DNA from: Galbula dea | Taxonomy: Eukaryota > Chordata > Aves > Piciformes > Galbulidae | DNA length: 64,000 nucleotides | Reading direction: 5' to 3' | Assembly (NCBI GenBank): GCA_013399015.1 | Contig: VWZX01010273.1 | Location: 5,111,950-5,175,949 of the forward strand | Part shown: one piece after another, positions 9,801 to 22,553 of the stretch | How positions within the stretch are numbered: the stretch's first letter is position 1 | Layout of the letters: the number at the start of each line of letters is the position of its first letter | Made by a program: the position numbers and the translations under genes | Notes under the pieces: model-generated | Databases searched by the model: none | What the model was told of the DNA's origin: nothing | Seen by the model: only the letters and a program-made list of their open reading frames with translations

Positions 9801-12800
9801 ACTGCAAAACACCAGCAGTGTGGTGGTTTCCATAAATTAGGCTGAATTACAACTCTAAAATTGGGAAGCATGAAAGTTCTGCTGCACAGTCCATCAATAG
9901 TTTCATTCAGCTTTAAGGAACACTTTATTTATTGGTAAGAAACTCAGAGTTGTGCCCTGCATATCAGAGAGTATGCTGTCCTCAGAACAGCCCTTCCTGC
10001 TTTGAGGGACAAAGAACACTTGCTACATTCCAGGTGAGGATTGAATAGAGAGAATTGTAATAGTGTATATTTTTGCTTCCCTTTAGTATGAAGTGGGAAT
10101 GCAGGCCAACTCTAGGATACCAGCATCCTGAACAGCCAACATAGTTGAACAGCCAAGTAGAATTGTTTCATCACCAATATTTTGATGCTCTAGGTGTTTA
10201 TTATGAAGGGTTCATATTATTTCCTTTGCTACCTTTTCCTCTTTGCTTTGACACTTTTCAATATAAGTTATTACACAACAGTCAAATGTGCTCAAAAAAA
10301 GTAGGAGTTAGGAGCTAGGCATTGATTTTCAGTGTTAACTATTGCTCTTGGTGGGTGGAAAATCATTTATATTAAACATCAAGTATTTCAATTTTGTCAG
10401 CTTGATCTGAGTATAAAGCAGAGAGTAAACTTCCATTATTCCAGTGTATTGAGGATAAAACTTGCAAAAAACCCCAATACTATGTTACTCTCAGGGTTTC
10501 TGAGGGACCTAACCATCATAACAGTATGGCTCTATAAAAATGCAATGCTTCATAGTTGTAGTAAGACCTTTTGGCTTCAGTATGTCCTTGGCCTGTTGCT
10601 GTGCAAAACAAGCAGTTGCAATGAATTCTTCTTATGAAACAGATTTGGCAGGGAAGTTCCTCGAGTGCATGGCAATGTTGTAAGGCCAGCCCATGTCCAC
10701 ACTTTTAGCAGTAGAAATTTGGTAAACTTTGAAAGTCAAGGGTGCCACATTGACTTATGGTAGCTGTGTAATCTCCAAACAAGAGTTTAATTGGTGTAAA
10801 CCAGTCACATGGACTCAGAAGCAACAAGGTACATATTGCCCTCAGCTCCTCATGTTGATAAGGGGTAAGTTGGGACTGGCATGTGAAGGTATGACTTAAT
10901 CCACAGCCCTAATAACAGGATCCTGTGGACAAAAAGCTCTCTGGTGGCAACCTGGCACTGCATTGGTGTTGCTGTCTGGCAGCTTATGTGTGCATAATAA
11001 CATATCCTTGACTTTTCATACAGCAGCACTGCATGAGAAGTAGTTCACTGGATTTACTTTTAAGAGTGTTTTGGTTTCCGTGTGAAATGCTCCCACACAG
11101 CTTTACAGGAATGTCTGTCTTCCAGTTAGGCAGAGTAGTAACTAAAGAATTCCCCTCTCCCATTACTCCTGCCCAGTGGGGGAGGACAGCATATATACAG
11201 CAGGATCTTTTTTATGTTCATCTGTAGGTGGAAGTGCCCTGCAGCCAGATACTGGTTCTGTGAGGAAACTTGAGCAATAAAAATATTTTATGCTTTTACT
11301 CACCCCATTATTCAACAAAGATATTTCTGCAGGTGTGAATTGGCTTCTCCAGCAATGTTTCCTTCAGAGACAGAGTAATAAGAGAGATGTTTGGCACTGT
11401 GAAAGGAGAGGTCAGGTGGCTTCTGCTGTCTTTTCAGATTTGATACGTTTTCTGTGCTACTTTATGGCAATACATGACCTTGCTGTTGTTTCTCCTTCTG
11501 TTTCCAGATAAGAGGATAATTGCACTTTATATGGAGTTCTGGCACTGAGAATTCATTTGGGTGGTAGCACCTTCAACTTTGGGGCTCCCACTTTGAAAAT
11601 AGAGACAAAAACGTGGGATATAAACAAGCAAACAATTCATTACGTGAAGGAATGCTCTGGAGGTGTTTAAGATCTACCCCAGTGTCTTATCTGAGATGTT
11701 AGTTAAGTAATAAGCAGTCATTTCTTGTAGTCAGCTGGGGTGAAATTCAGTCCTATGCAGAAGCAAGTCCCAGTACTTATGAAAAGGACTACAGAGTAGT
11801 AGCTTATGTGGTTCATGGACTTGCTAGTGAGCCAGGGTTTAGGAGTGGATGATGTCAGATGTATTTATTGCTGTCAAAAGAGAAAAACTGTAAGGTATAA
11901 ACTCTTGTCTACCTTGGAATTAGAACATGCAGAATTCTGCCTCTAAAGTGAGGCAAGCACCAAGCTGGCTTAAACCTGATCCTCACAAACCCACATCTTA
12001 CCTTTAGTATCCAAAAGGTTCTATTCATCTCCTCATTTAAAAAAAAAAAGAATTCTTTTCCATGCAGCTGTACACACAGTGTACAGTCAGAACTACTACT
12101 TGATTTTCTGCACTGACTGCAGGATAGCAAAAAATCCCTCTGTGTAAATGAGTCAGTCTTGGAGAACTTGCTTAGTTAGTGACCCTCTTACACCTAGTTT
12201 GTTCCCTTTTAATCATCTTTAGCAATAACAATGTTTCATCACAAACATGCGCACACATGCTTTAGGCACCTGAGCTAATACTCAAATGTTTATTTCTAGT
12301 AAAGCTTAAAGCAGCATGTTGTTCAAAAGTTCTTGGGTCTTTATTGTTTGAAGAACAACAGGCTATAAAGTTTCATCTCCTCAGATAACAAAACACTCTG
12401 AATTGCTACTTACAGAAGGCTATGGTTGACTAAGGAAGGGGAAGAAGGAGAATTGGGCCATCTTCTGTGACTTAACATTTCCCTGACCAGGAGTGGTGTA
12501 CTAGAGCAACTGCAGCCAATGAGTGTCAGTGAGGTATGTCAGCCAGCTTGCCTTTCATCACACAGACTAGCCAGATGTTAACAGAGCAGTGCCATGAACT
12601 GCCCAGGTTCTAGCAGGGGCACTGGAAAGCAAGATTGCCTGGCTTACCAAGGAAACCTCTTGGCAGAAGCAAGCAGCATGGTGTTTCTGCAACTTCATCT
12701 ATTTACTTTTAAAAAGGCTGAGCTGTCAGCTTGATTTTTATTTGTTTTCTTTCTTTTCTCCTGGAGCATGGTAAAACAGTTCACAAAATAGACAAAAATG

Positions 12801-14396
12801 AGACTCTCTCTGCATTTGCTTCCCTTACTCTTTCCTCTGTCTTAGCTGCCTGTTTCCTTATTAGGAGTATGCAAGGGGAAGTCTGCTCTCTAGTACTGCT
12901 AGTTTTTCTTCCAACCTCCTAAAGCTACCCAGGAGAAAGTGGAGCCACTTCACTGTTTCTTCCTAAAAGTCCTGTCTGGGATTTCTTACATCTGCTGCTG
13001 CAGGAGTGCTTATTGATTCCTGCTCACTTGAAGAATTCAAGTCAGGATGACTTTTGTAATGGTCTTGGTGGCTTGTAACCTAGCCCAAAGGCATTAATAG
13101 GAAATAAGTCTGAACTCTCACCAGATGTGTGGCCTGAGTAGCCATTTACAGCTGTGCAGTGTGCCTGGGAGATGATGCCAACCATGGAGTGACAAGATCT
13201 AGTGATTCTGTGAGTTGTCCAAATTTCATGTAGGTGGAGAAATAGTGATGTGGGGGACAAAACTCTAAGAGAGCAGAGTTCTGGGGCAAAAACATTTCAT
13301 CAAAAACTAGCCTGCCTTCTGCTGAGACCTAGTGTGGCTGCTGTACACAGCCTGTGTAACTGAAACAGTCCTTAGCCACCTCTGTGGTGTAGCTAAACAA
13401 AATGAATTTACAAAGGCTGCCTGAACAGAAGAAACACAGTGTATGAAGACAGTGGGAAGAATCCATCACTTCTTTCAGGAGTAAGAAAATATAATGCATA
13501 TGGGTTTCACTTCCCAGAACTAAAAAAAAAGCCCCAGACATTAAAATGAACAGATAATTTTGCCTGCAGTGCTTCCTTTTACTATTTTTACTTGTATTAT
13601 TTCCAGTTCCCTAAACTGGACAAAGGATGTATCTGGTCTTGTTGCTTTCAGCTGTATTGCTATTTACTTTTCCATAGTTAATTTAATATAAATGTTTCCT
13701 GAAAAGGTTAAGAGTCTTTCACACATCTTAGTGCTTCTAATCATTGAGTGGGACATGAGAATGCAGGAATCAAGAATTGGGATTCAATTACAACAGTCTT
13801 ACTGAGCTCTGGGTCTTGACTTGTACAGTACTGTTACAACTTCTGTATGTATTTTCCACTTACAAAGGGTTATCTTGGGCAATTAGACCATCTACAGAAT
13901 AAGGAGGCAGTGAGAATGTTTTTACTTCCATTCTTTTGGGTGCTCACACAGTGAGTGCTGGCTGATCTTTTTCCATGGCTTATGAGATGCACCAGAGTAT
14001 TGTGAAGTCTCCCACCAAAACCTTTGATTCTGGTGACACTTTGAGATCTCTATTGCACTATTTTGTTCATTTACAACCTTGTATGTGCTGTAAATCTCTG
14101 GAGGGAGCTGCTGCTTTTTTCCTTAGCCAAGCTCAGGGTTTTCTACCTATCTCAAACTTAATCCTGATCTCTGCCAGCATAAAGTCTTCTCCTAGACTTG
14201 TGGCCTTTTCAGCACTGTGATATAAATCTAGCTCTTAATTACTGAATTTCACAAGCTTATCTCTGTTTCCCAGCCTAAACTGTACAGCCTACTAACCTAG
14301 GATCTTCTGCCCACATGGGACATAGTCCAAATCCCAAAGGAATCACAGCTTTCATCCTAATCTCTTGCCACTTCTAAAATTTATTTGCAGCTATGT

Positions 14397-14480
14397 CTGA
14401 ACTGAACTTTCATTCTAAATATAACTGAACTTTTTTTTTGAACTTTTTAAATATAACTGAACTGAACTTTCATTCTAAAT
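14397..14480 (+). repeat. 24-bp direct repeat spaced by 60 bp
   Basis: The 24 bases at 14397-14420 (beginning CTGAACTGAACTTTC) recur exactly at 14457-14480. The intervening segment has further copies of the ATAACTGAAC and GAACTTTTT motifs around a T9 run. This is a local tandem duplication of a 60-bp unit that has partly diverged between the copies. Confidence 0.85.
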
Positions 14481-15579
14481 GTGGGATTGAGCAGTAAGCA
14501 TTGCTTTTGTTCATGCATTTCCAGGCTCCAAGCCTAACCCTAAAAACCTGCCTCAATTTGTCTTCAATCTCCTTTAAGATCCCTGGAGGATGAAGTCATT
14601 ATTTTGGTTTGGGGATTGAGGTTCTTTATGCTCTAACTCTATATCAGCCTGAAATCTGGTCTTAACAGCTCCAAATGCCAGAAGGTACCATGAACCATGT
14701 TCTTTTCCTAGTCTTTCTAAGCTGCCCAGAGCCTCCAAGCAAATCTTATCCATACTTCTTACCTGTCTGTGTTACATCAGAACTCCCTTGCCTACTGCAC
14801 ATGGCCTTTGCAGTGATTCAAAAGGCTTTGCTATAAATGCAGTCTTTCAGCTAATCTTAACCTGCTCTTAACTGCAGCTTTAACTTCTAATGGTACCAGC
14901 TTTTTCTCTTTAAGACCTCTAAATTTAAAGTGAGGATGACAAGGTAAATCTAACTGGATTTGGAAATGCAGTTGTATTCTGGTTCACCTTTCCCACTGCA
15001 GATTTTCTAGGCCCTGATACCTCTTCAGTACATCCCATTCTCAGTCTCTGCTGCCTTCAACCCCAGCCAGTGCTCTCTTTGATATCAGGTTTAATCATCA
15101 AACATTTATTTTCCTTTTTACCAACTCTTCTTTCACATTTCCTTGCTCTACACAATATTTTCCCAGTTACTTCATCCTTTTTGATTACACAAACAAAACA
15201 TGCATGGTAGGATAGTGCTGCACTTGAAATGGACATGAACTGTAATGCTGGGAACACAATGGTCATTTTGGGCAAACTTCACTCTTGAGGATCTGAGCAG
15301 GTTTTGGGGGACTCTTGGGGAGGGGACAGCTATTGTTTTTGCTAAAACTCTAGACTTGAGAGGTACCCTTTAGTATGACAGCCTTCTGTTCACTGAAACA
15401 AAAGCTGCTGGTTGTCTGCTGTGTGCTTAGGCAGACTGTGGCCTCTAGGTGTTAATAGCAGAATTTCCAAATGTATTTAAGTACTTTTCAGACACAGGGA
15501 GAAAAAAAAAGTTTCTGTATTGAGCTGTTCTTTTGCAACTGAAGGCTTCTAAGAAGTCAAAATGGGGAGGGACACCTGT

Positions 15580-15610
15580 GGGGTTTTTTTGGGGGGTTAA
15601 AAAAAACCCC
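15580..15610. repeat. G/T and A/C hairpin
   Basis: GGGGTTTTTTT (15580-15590) and AAAAAAACCCC (15600-15610) are perfect 11-base complementary arms around a nine-base loop that starts with six Gs. The simple composition makes slippage-driven origin likely. Confidence 0.85.
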
Positions 15611-15665
15611 CAGTGAACAAGCAAAAGACTCCCACAACAACAACCACCCAACAAAAATAACTACA

Positions 15666-15686
15666 CCCCCCCCCCCCCCCCCCCCC
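15666..15686 (+). repeat. poly(C) run of 21
   Basis: An uninterrupted C21 run, 55 bp after the G/T-A/C hairpin and preceded by an A/C-rich segment. Long C or G homopolymers are uncommon in vertebrate DNA and error-prone in sequencing, so the exact length is uncertain. Confidence 0.9.
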
Positions 15687-18600
15687 TCATCTGCTTCCAT
15701 GGTGTTTCCCTGCCAAGAATCCAACTTCATCATGCTTTCTCAAGAATGTCTTTCCCTGAGTTATAAAGTGTAAAGACTCTTGGAACTTTCAGAAAGGGAA
15801 TACTTTTTCATCCCCAGTGTTCTAAAGTATTTGAACAAACAATTGTCCCTGGACACACACATCTGTGTATACTTGCATCTCTCTTGCCTGCCCTCAGATG
15901 ATTCCATTTATTTCTCCTCTGTCTTTTCACCCCTTGCAAATCCATAGCAAAGTTGATAGTGTTTGTATTTCACTACTGCTTATTCTGTTTCTCTCTCACC
16001 TCTGAATTAGGTAGCCAATCTAGAAAACACCTTCTCCCTACATTTTTTTTCCCCCTCAGCCTCCCTTGGCAGGGAGCTGTTGCTAGGTTTTTTTCATGAT
16101 TCCTAGACAGCCTCCTAGTTTGCCACTTTTTCTATCACCAAGCAGTCTCTTATTTTGTTTGCCTTTTATCTATTCTCAGTTCTATAAGTTATGACCTAGA
16201 AGAAAAAAACCCAGGCATTGCCTAAATTCACATTTAGGTGAAAGATCAGATGTTACCTGTGCTAGCAATCCCTCTTTGATGCAAGCTCATGTGACAGCAT
16301 GAGGCCATAGCCTTCAGCGCTGCTGCTGGCAGGGCTGTCATTAATGAAATCAAATAGTCAGAGGAAGTTCTTTGCTGGAAGGGTGATGGTTCCTTTATTT
16401 GTTAACAGGCACTTGAAAAATGAACAAAAAAAAAATCTTCAGTGATTAAAACCCACTACCAGGGGGTGATTCTCATATATGACTGTGGAGTCTGGAGTGT
16501 GGCCCTGACAAACACAAGAGTGCTCTGATAGTACAGCTATCTGAAAGGATGCAGTTAATTAAAATGATTTTAATTTAGTGATGGACCTGCATTAAAAGGC
16601 CACAATCCTGCAATGTGCTGTAAACATTTGTAAGCTTCAGGGAAAAGCTGGGGGGTTTCCTCTCTTTGCAGATCAGGCATTTAGCTCCCAGAAGTCTGGA
16701 ACTTGAAAGTTTCTGCTTGAGTTTAAAACATTGAAATTCCTCTTTTGCTCTCATCCAATTTTTCTCCAACTACCTCAACAAATTGTTCCCCAAGGCTTAA
16801 TTAGCACTAACAGAACAACTGCCTTTGCTGTGTAATGAAGCCATCCAGAACAGTTACAACCCCTCCAACCCAAAACAAAACCTTTCTGGATCCCCTACAA
16901 TCATGAATATTCCCCTCCTACTCTGCAGTGCACCTCTGCACATATATCAAGCACACAGCTCTAACGTCTTCTATCTCTAACAGTTAATCACTAAATGGAC
17001 TTGTTTATTTTAATGTATGGGTTTTTTTCAAACCTTCATTGATTCTAGGACTTTTTAAAGTGATCTGACTTGAAGGACTTTGAATGTCTCCCATGCCCTT
17101 TAACTTTAGCAAATAATTTTGTGTTGCTTCTAACCTGCTATTAAAAGTGGTTTAATCACTAGATCTATGGTGGCAGTATGGAAAGTGCTGAAAGTGGAAA
17201 TAGTATTAAACAGGATAGTTAATTAGAGCAAAAGCATTTTAGTAAATAAAACAAGGAAAATATTTGGGAGGCTTTCTTGTGAACAAAAATTAGGATTGCT
17301 GCATTGTTCTGTCAACTCAAAGATGCACAGAATCATCCACGAGAAGTTATGTTGTCTTTCATCAATTTTAATGCAGCTTCTAGCTGTAAAACTCTGCCAG
17401 CATACAGATGAAGGTGTCTGGCATATTGGTATGCTAAATCATAAGCTAGCTATTCCCATTCCACATCATTTGGTTAAACTTAAGGTTCCAGAAAAACATG
17501 CAGAAAGTGAACAATGTGTGAAATTTGTTTGTCTGGATACTTTCATCAAGTTCTTCCTGTCTGTTTGCAATCAGTTAGTAAATATCCTAGTATCTGTGGT
17601 TGGAAAATATTGCTGAAAATAAGAGTAAGTTGATTGTTTTGGGCCAGTTCTAGCTGTTAGGTAACTATCAGGAAAGAATGAACATGCTCAGTCCTGCATT
17701 GGTTTTGCTTCAGAATTGCTGAAAAATGTATATTGTGTCAAGCCACTGATGCAGCTGCATGTCTGGTAAAGAATCTAAACCCATGGATTTCTCATTCTGA
17801 ATGGCACTGTTATCAATCTATGGACCACTTGCTTGGCTTTTGTCAAGGACTCTAAGATCTTATTTAGTGCAGGCTATCTTTGATTCTTTCCTTCATTCTA
17901 CTTGTACTGGTTGTTCTGGGTTTTACTAATAACTGAAGAAAATTATTAAATCAGACTCTTAAAATACCTATTTCCTCTGAACTAATTTGAATAGAAAGCC
18001 TACTGACTTCAGTTCATTTGGGGTCAGGTTAAAACATATAAAGTACTTCTTTGTATTTAAGTTAGCCTTAATTCAGAGTCTGTGATTTAGGTCCTAGTTT
18101 CATAATTAACATTTATTTGCAATCTTCATATTAATTTTTCTATGTTAATCTATACTAAGAAAGCCCTTTTGTTCTTTTCTCTGCTTAATTTGGGAAATAA
18201 AAATCTTGTCTTGCAAAAAAAAATCAGGGTTTTGTGGAGAAGCAAATACTGACTTCAGAACAGTCTGGCTAGGCTGCTGTGTCATCACATACATGTTCTG
18301 ACTGTCACCTTCTAAATTCAGTTGACTTGAGTGTGAAAAAGTTTGAGACATTTATGCTTCTGGAAGTTGAGAAAAAAATAAGAGATCTGAAGCCTCAAGA
18401 AAGCAGTAGTAGACAGTGTAGAGATCTGTAAATGGACCATGTATCATAACATTTTTGAAAGACAAAGTTTGACCCAGGAAAGCTGCCTGCTAAATCAGAG
18501 CCATCACTTAACACATTCTCCCTTTTCTTTAACGCTGTAGGTGTTACTATCAGCCCTGTCAACAGCAAGTGCTTCTCAGAACCAATGAATATTAAGAACC

Positions 18601-21600
18601 TGAAGAATGGTCATTTAAATTTAGCCTATAAGCACTTAATGACCACATCAGTACACAATGCAACTTGTATGGTACTTGACACTGTCAAAAAAGCAAACAA
18701 AATAAGCAAACCAACAAACCCTCACTCCACCTCACTACCACTAGACAAACAAAAAGCCCTTAGTGACTAATATTACTGATATTGCCTATTGCTAATTTTA
18801 GGCTCTGGTTTTGGTGTTGTCTGAGCAGTTCCTTGTCTCATCCGTAGCTCAGACACATCCCTTCCAACAACTGGGCTTTGAACTTCAGGCCCAACATCCT
18901 ATTTTCTCCCTTGTGGATGTTTTCTTATTACTATGGAAGGAGAAATCTCAGTCACTAGTGGAATAGGGACCTTGCTTAGATGTTTAAAGTAGTTTTGATG
19001 GAACAAGCAGAATCTGGTGCATTTTGGAAGTGAACCATGAAGGCCAAACCGCAGACCCTAGTATGCCATTGTAACGCTTAATTGTAACAGACTGTGAGCC
19101 TACTGTTCTGTTAAAGCATCTTGCTGCTAAGCTGCTGTGTCAACAACAGTGAGTTAAATAAGCTCACAAATGAGGTCTGCTGACAAATTGTACATGTCAA
19201 GTCTCTGTCCTTCTTTACCAGATTGCTGTGCAGACCTTACTCTTTTTCAGTAGCCCAGCTTTGTGGTTCTTATTAAAACTGATTTCCCCCCCCCCCACCC
19301 CATGTCTTGAAAGCTCCCTGAAAGATTAAGTTGTGTACTATTCCTGAAAGGAGGAGTAAGGCAGTATACTCTCAAATTCCAGAATGATGCTTTAACATCC
19401 ACATTTTGTTGGGTTCTTTGTGGCCATGTTCCTTCTTTGTTCATACTGGAAGTATTTATTGTGTTTGAGGAGGAAAAAAATAGGATCTGTTGGTAAAGGC
19501 ATCATGATTTATGTCAGTGGGTAGCATTTGGCCAAGCATGAGTCTTTATTTTTAAGTTAGCTTTGAACCAAATGTTGCCCACTGCAGATTTAAAACTGGT
19601 AAAATGATAGCTTTCTATAGTAGTGGGTCTACTGATCCTAGATGGTAATGTCAGCAGTGACTTCTATCTGCTGATCTGCTGTTTAGCTTTCCTTGTAAAC
19701 ATAGTTAGGCTGTGGTTCTTAAAGCGGAGCTCTGCGTGTTTGCTAGTTCTTCAGTGACAGTGGTAGGGTAGGAGAAGGGCGATCAGCAAAATGAAGACAA
19801 TCTGCTTTCAAAAGGTAAAGCAGACTGGAAAACTAAGAGTATCAGTACAAGAGCTCACTTCTACCTTAACCATTCTAGCATGCTCTGTGAGCAAACTGCT
19901 AGCCCCTGAAGAGTTAAAAGTGTTTGTTTCACAGGAAATTGGAAGAAATTTATGTGCGCAAGTGAAACTGAAAGGTCGCATGTGTGACTCATATCTATTG
20001 ACAGATGGAATGAGCATAACAGAAGAAGACAGTGACTAGAAAACAAGCAGGTTGTGTGAAAGTATTTTTAGAGACTAATTTCTACCCAGCTGTGTCTTCT
20101 ATGAACGGAAGGAGTTTGTCAAAGTTACCTAGAAGTTGCCTAATAGCTACCTAGTGAAAATTAGTTACATTGATAGGGTTTAAATGGATACTTCACCCCT
20201 TGGGATGAAACCACAGCTAACATTTTGTAAGAGCTTTACCTGAGGTTTAAAAATATGTAGGAAAACAAGAATTAAAAGAATATATAAGTTCCTATTAGTG
20301 CTGCTAAACTTTTATATACCCACTTACTTTACCTCAGTTCCCCTGTTGACTCCCACTTCTGTGCTCTCTTCCCCTCTCAACCTCTCTCTTTTTCAGCTTA
20401 AAATATCAGAAAGTACCAAACTTGCTTGTTATATAATAATGAGTCATACTTTCATTGGTTAAACTTTACCCAATCTTTCTTTCTTTCATGTCTTCTCATA
20501 TTCTTTAAATTGAGACCTAGCCTCTTCAGCTTTGGGTACTACATCGTGGGTTTTTTGATAAGTTCCACACATGAAACTTGAAAAAAGTGGTGCTGGACCT
20601 AAGCATATCCAATTTTATTTAGGAAGACAAGGATAAAGAGTTGGAAATGACTTGCATGATACATTAATTTTGCTGGACAAGCAAAGAGGTGTAATGTATA
20701 AAACCCAAAAATGCTTTTTGGTATTCAGTAACCATCAAGTCTCTGGCAAAATTTCACCCAAACTGTAGATATGAGCCACACAGTGAAGTACATATCAGTG
20801 CTTGCTTGTCTGTTGTCTGGAAGAGCAGCTTGGACATGTGATGCCATATACGTTATTTGCCTTGAGTATTTTGTAGGCCATGAGGTTAAGTTCTGATGTA
20901 ATGAACTCAAAACTTTAAAATTGCAATTTCTTCTGTTGTTGCCCTGTTATACTCCTGTGGACAGATAATCACAATCAAATATGTAAACTATATCTGAAAA
21001 ACTACATATTCTATTACTGAATGAAAGCCTTATGGCATAAAGAGAATGCCCTATTTTGTGGGCCTCTGCTCCTATGAGGTGAAAAGGACAGGGGGCAGAA
21101 CTCATTTCCATGAATAGCCCAAGAGAGTACTTCAGGAGTGTCAAAATCTGAATTTCTTTTTTGGTTCTACTTTTTTTATGGCCAAGCTACTGCCAGTGTA
21201 TTGTGTGTTGGTTACAAGGTTCTCTCTCACATGAGCTAGCAGGACAAGAGTAGCCTACCAGAATGAGGAAAATATCTGATGTTCTCTTTTACAAGAAATG
21301 AAAGCTGCAATAATTTATATCTACAGACTTACTGATATGCTTACACTGAGTAACAGTGTAAGCAGGGATATGGATACTTCTGTTAGTATGGCATCTTGCT
21401 GCCATTAATGTTTTCATTGCACAATTCTGTTTTAAGACAGGCTCTATAAAGGTGAAGACCACAACTTGTTCATTAGAGTAGGCAGCAGGGAGCAACAGTA
21501 AAGATGTGTGTGTTGCAAGAGCAGCATATCTTTTTTGAAGTAAGCATATGTATGTAGTGTGTTCCATTGTCTAGAATCCTTTCTCATCCAGCACATATGC

Positions 21601-22384
21601 TATTCGTCTGCTCCTCTTCCTGGAGCTCATCCAAGGACTAGCAGCATCATTTCCTGCTTTAAATGGAAAACTCAAGGGGAGAAAAAAGATCTTATGCAAA
21701 GAATACTATGATATTCCTATAGGAATAATGTATGAGTGAAAAGCTTTGATAGGAAAATATAGTATCGAATGAAAAACATTAAATGATGGAACTCATGGGG
21801 CAGATTTTATAATTCTGACTAGTGGAAACACAACAGCAAGTGTATGAGTGAAAATGTCTCAAGTACTGCTTGTCATTCTCTCTATTTTGTTTTAGATTAC
21901 TGTTTTCCTTGTACCTCTTCACTTGCATTCTTAACAAATCATGTTTTTTCAGCTTTCCTTGAAAAATCTGTAGGAGAATGCTGTTTCTGATGACACATGT
22001 AAACTGAGACCTAAAATCCCATGTACCATTAGAATTTACTTTAAATAAAAGCAGAAGCTGGCAAGTTACTATAAAGGTAAAGATTACAGTACTGGGTACT
22101 TAAGATCTTCAAGATGAAGAATGTTCCAAGTGATGCCAGTAAATGGTGTAGAATACGTGCCCTACCTCATACCTCGAGGTGTAGTGTGGATCCAGTGTGG
22201 ACCATAGAAAGCCATCCAATATTTGATGTAAATGAGTGCTCTTCCTCTGCTCTAGGGAAATTTACGTGGATTTGTGCTGTTGATGGAAGGCAGATTATTA
22301 GTGCTAGCCTATTTCATTTCCCTCTGTAGCTGTGTGGTCATTAATGGCACATACAGAATAGAGTTCCTGCCTTTGTGCTCACTT
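15687..22384. other. unique sequence, no confirmed gene
   Basis: No transposon is recognised. An 11-C run lies at 19286-19296. The open frames at 17296-17616 (106 codons, plus) and 19791-20039 (82 codons, plus) have a mixed, protein-like composition but no domain I recognise. A good acceptor (T/C tract, then GCTGTAG) at 18540/18541 leads into a frame that is open to 18770; it is discussed as a finding. The rest holds nothing I can name. Confidence 0.5.
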
Positions 22385-22453
22385 CTCCCTAGAGCAGGGA
22401 GGTTGCACTGGATGACCTCTTGTGGTCCCTTCCAACTTTAACCATTCTGTGAT
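22385..22453 (+). mobile_element. CR1 LINE 3'-end remnant
   Basis: About 70 bp match the terminal part of CR1: 'aggttgcactggatgacc' followed by GGTCCCTTCCAACTTTAACC and ATTCTGTGATCC. Only the extreme 3' end is left, in plus orientation, which is the usual state of heavily truncated avian CR1 copies. Confidence 0.85.
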
Positions 22454-22515
22454 CCACCAAAGCTTTCACACCTCTCTATTTTCATATTTTCATTTACATG
22501 AAGTATTGTGAAATT

Positions 22516-22553
22516 TAAAATCCACCACTTGTTTTAAAATCCAGCACTTGTTT
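22516..22553 (+). repeat. two tandem 19-bp units
   Basis: TAAAATCCACCACTTGTTT (22516-22534) is followed directly by a second copy with one change, C to G (22535-22553). It lies just downstream of the CR1 remnant and is not part of CR1. Confidence 0.9.

Larger units (their letters stand above)
5961..14396. other. unique sequence with A-rich tracts, no gene seen
   Basis: Apart from the A-rich tracts listed separately, I see no repeat family or gene. Small items are a nine-C run at 8732-8740, an A13 tract near 7705 and a small direct repeat of TGAACAGCCAA near 10130 and 10146. A chance exon-like interval on the minus strand (12119 down to 12002, acceptor CCTGCAG, donor AAG|GTAAGA) is open but unrecognised. 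All frames over 80 codons are unlike known proteins. Confidence 0.55.

Noticed and set aside
11653..11690. CR1-like words 'ctctggaggtgtttaa'
   Set aside because: No further CR1 landmarks on either side.
12002..12119. Minus-strand exon-like interval with CCTGCAG acceptor and AAG|GTAAGA donor, open in frame
   Set aside because: Includes a T11 run giving poly-phenylalanine and no recognised domain. It shows how easily such intervals arise by chance.
17296..17616. 106-codon plus-strand frame
   Set aside because: No known family, no supporting splice or promoter signals, and length within what chance gives in 64 kb.
19791..20039. 82-codon plus-strand frame with protein-like composition
   Set aside because: No domain is recognised, and antisense frames over the same DNA are open as well. 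It is not distinguishable from chance.
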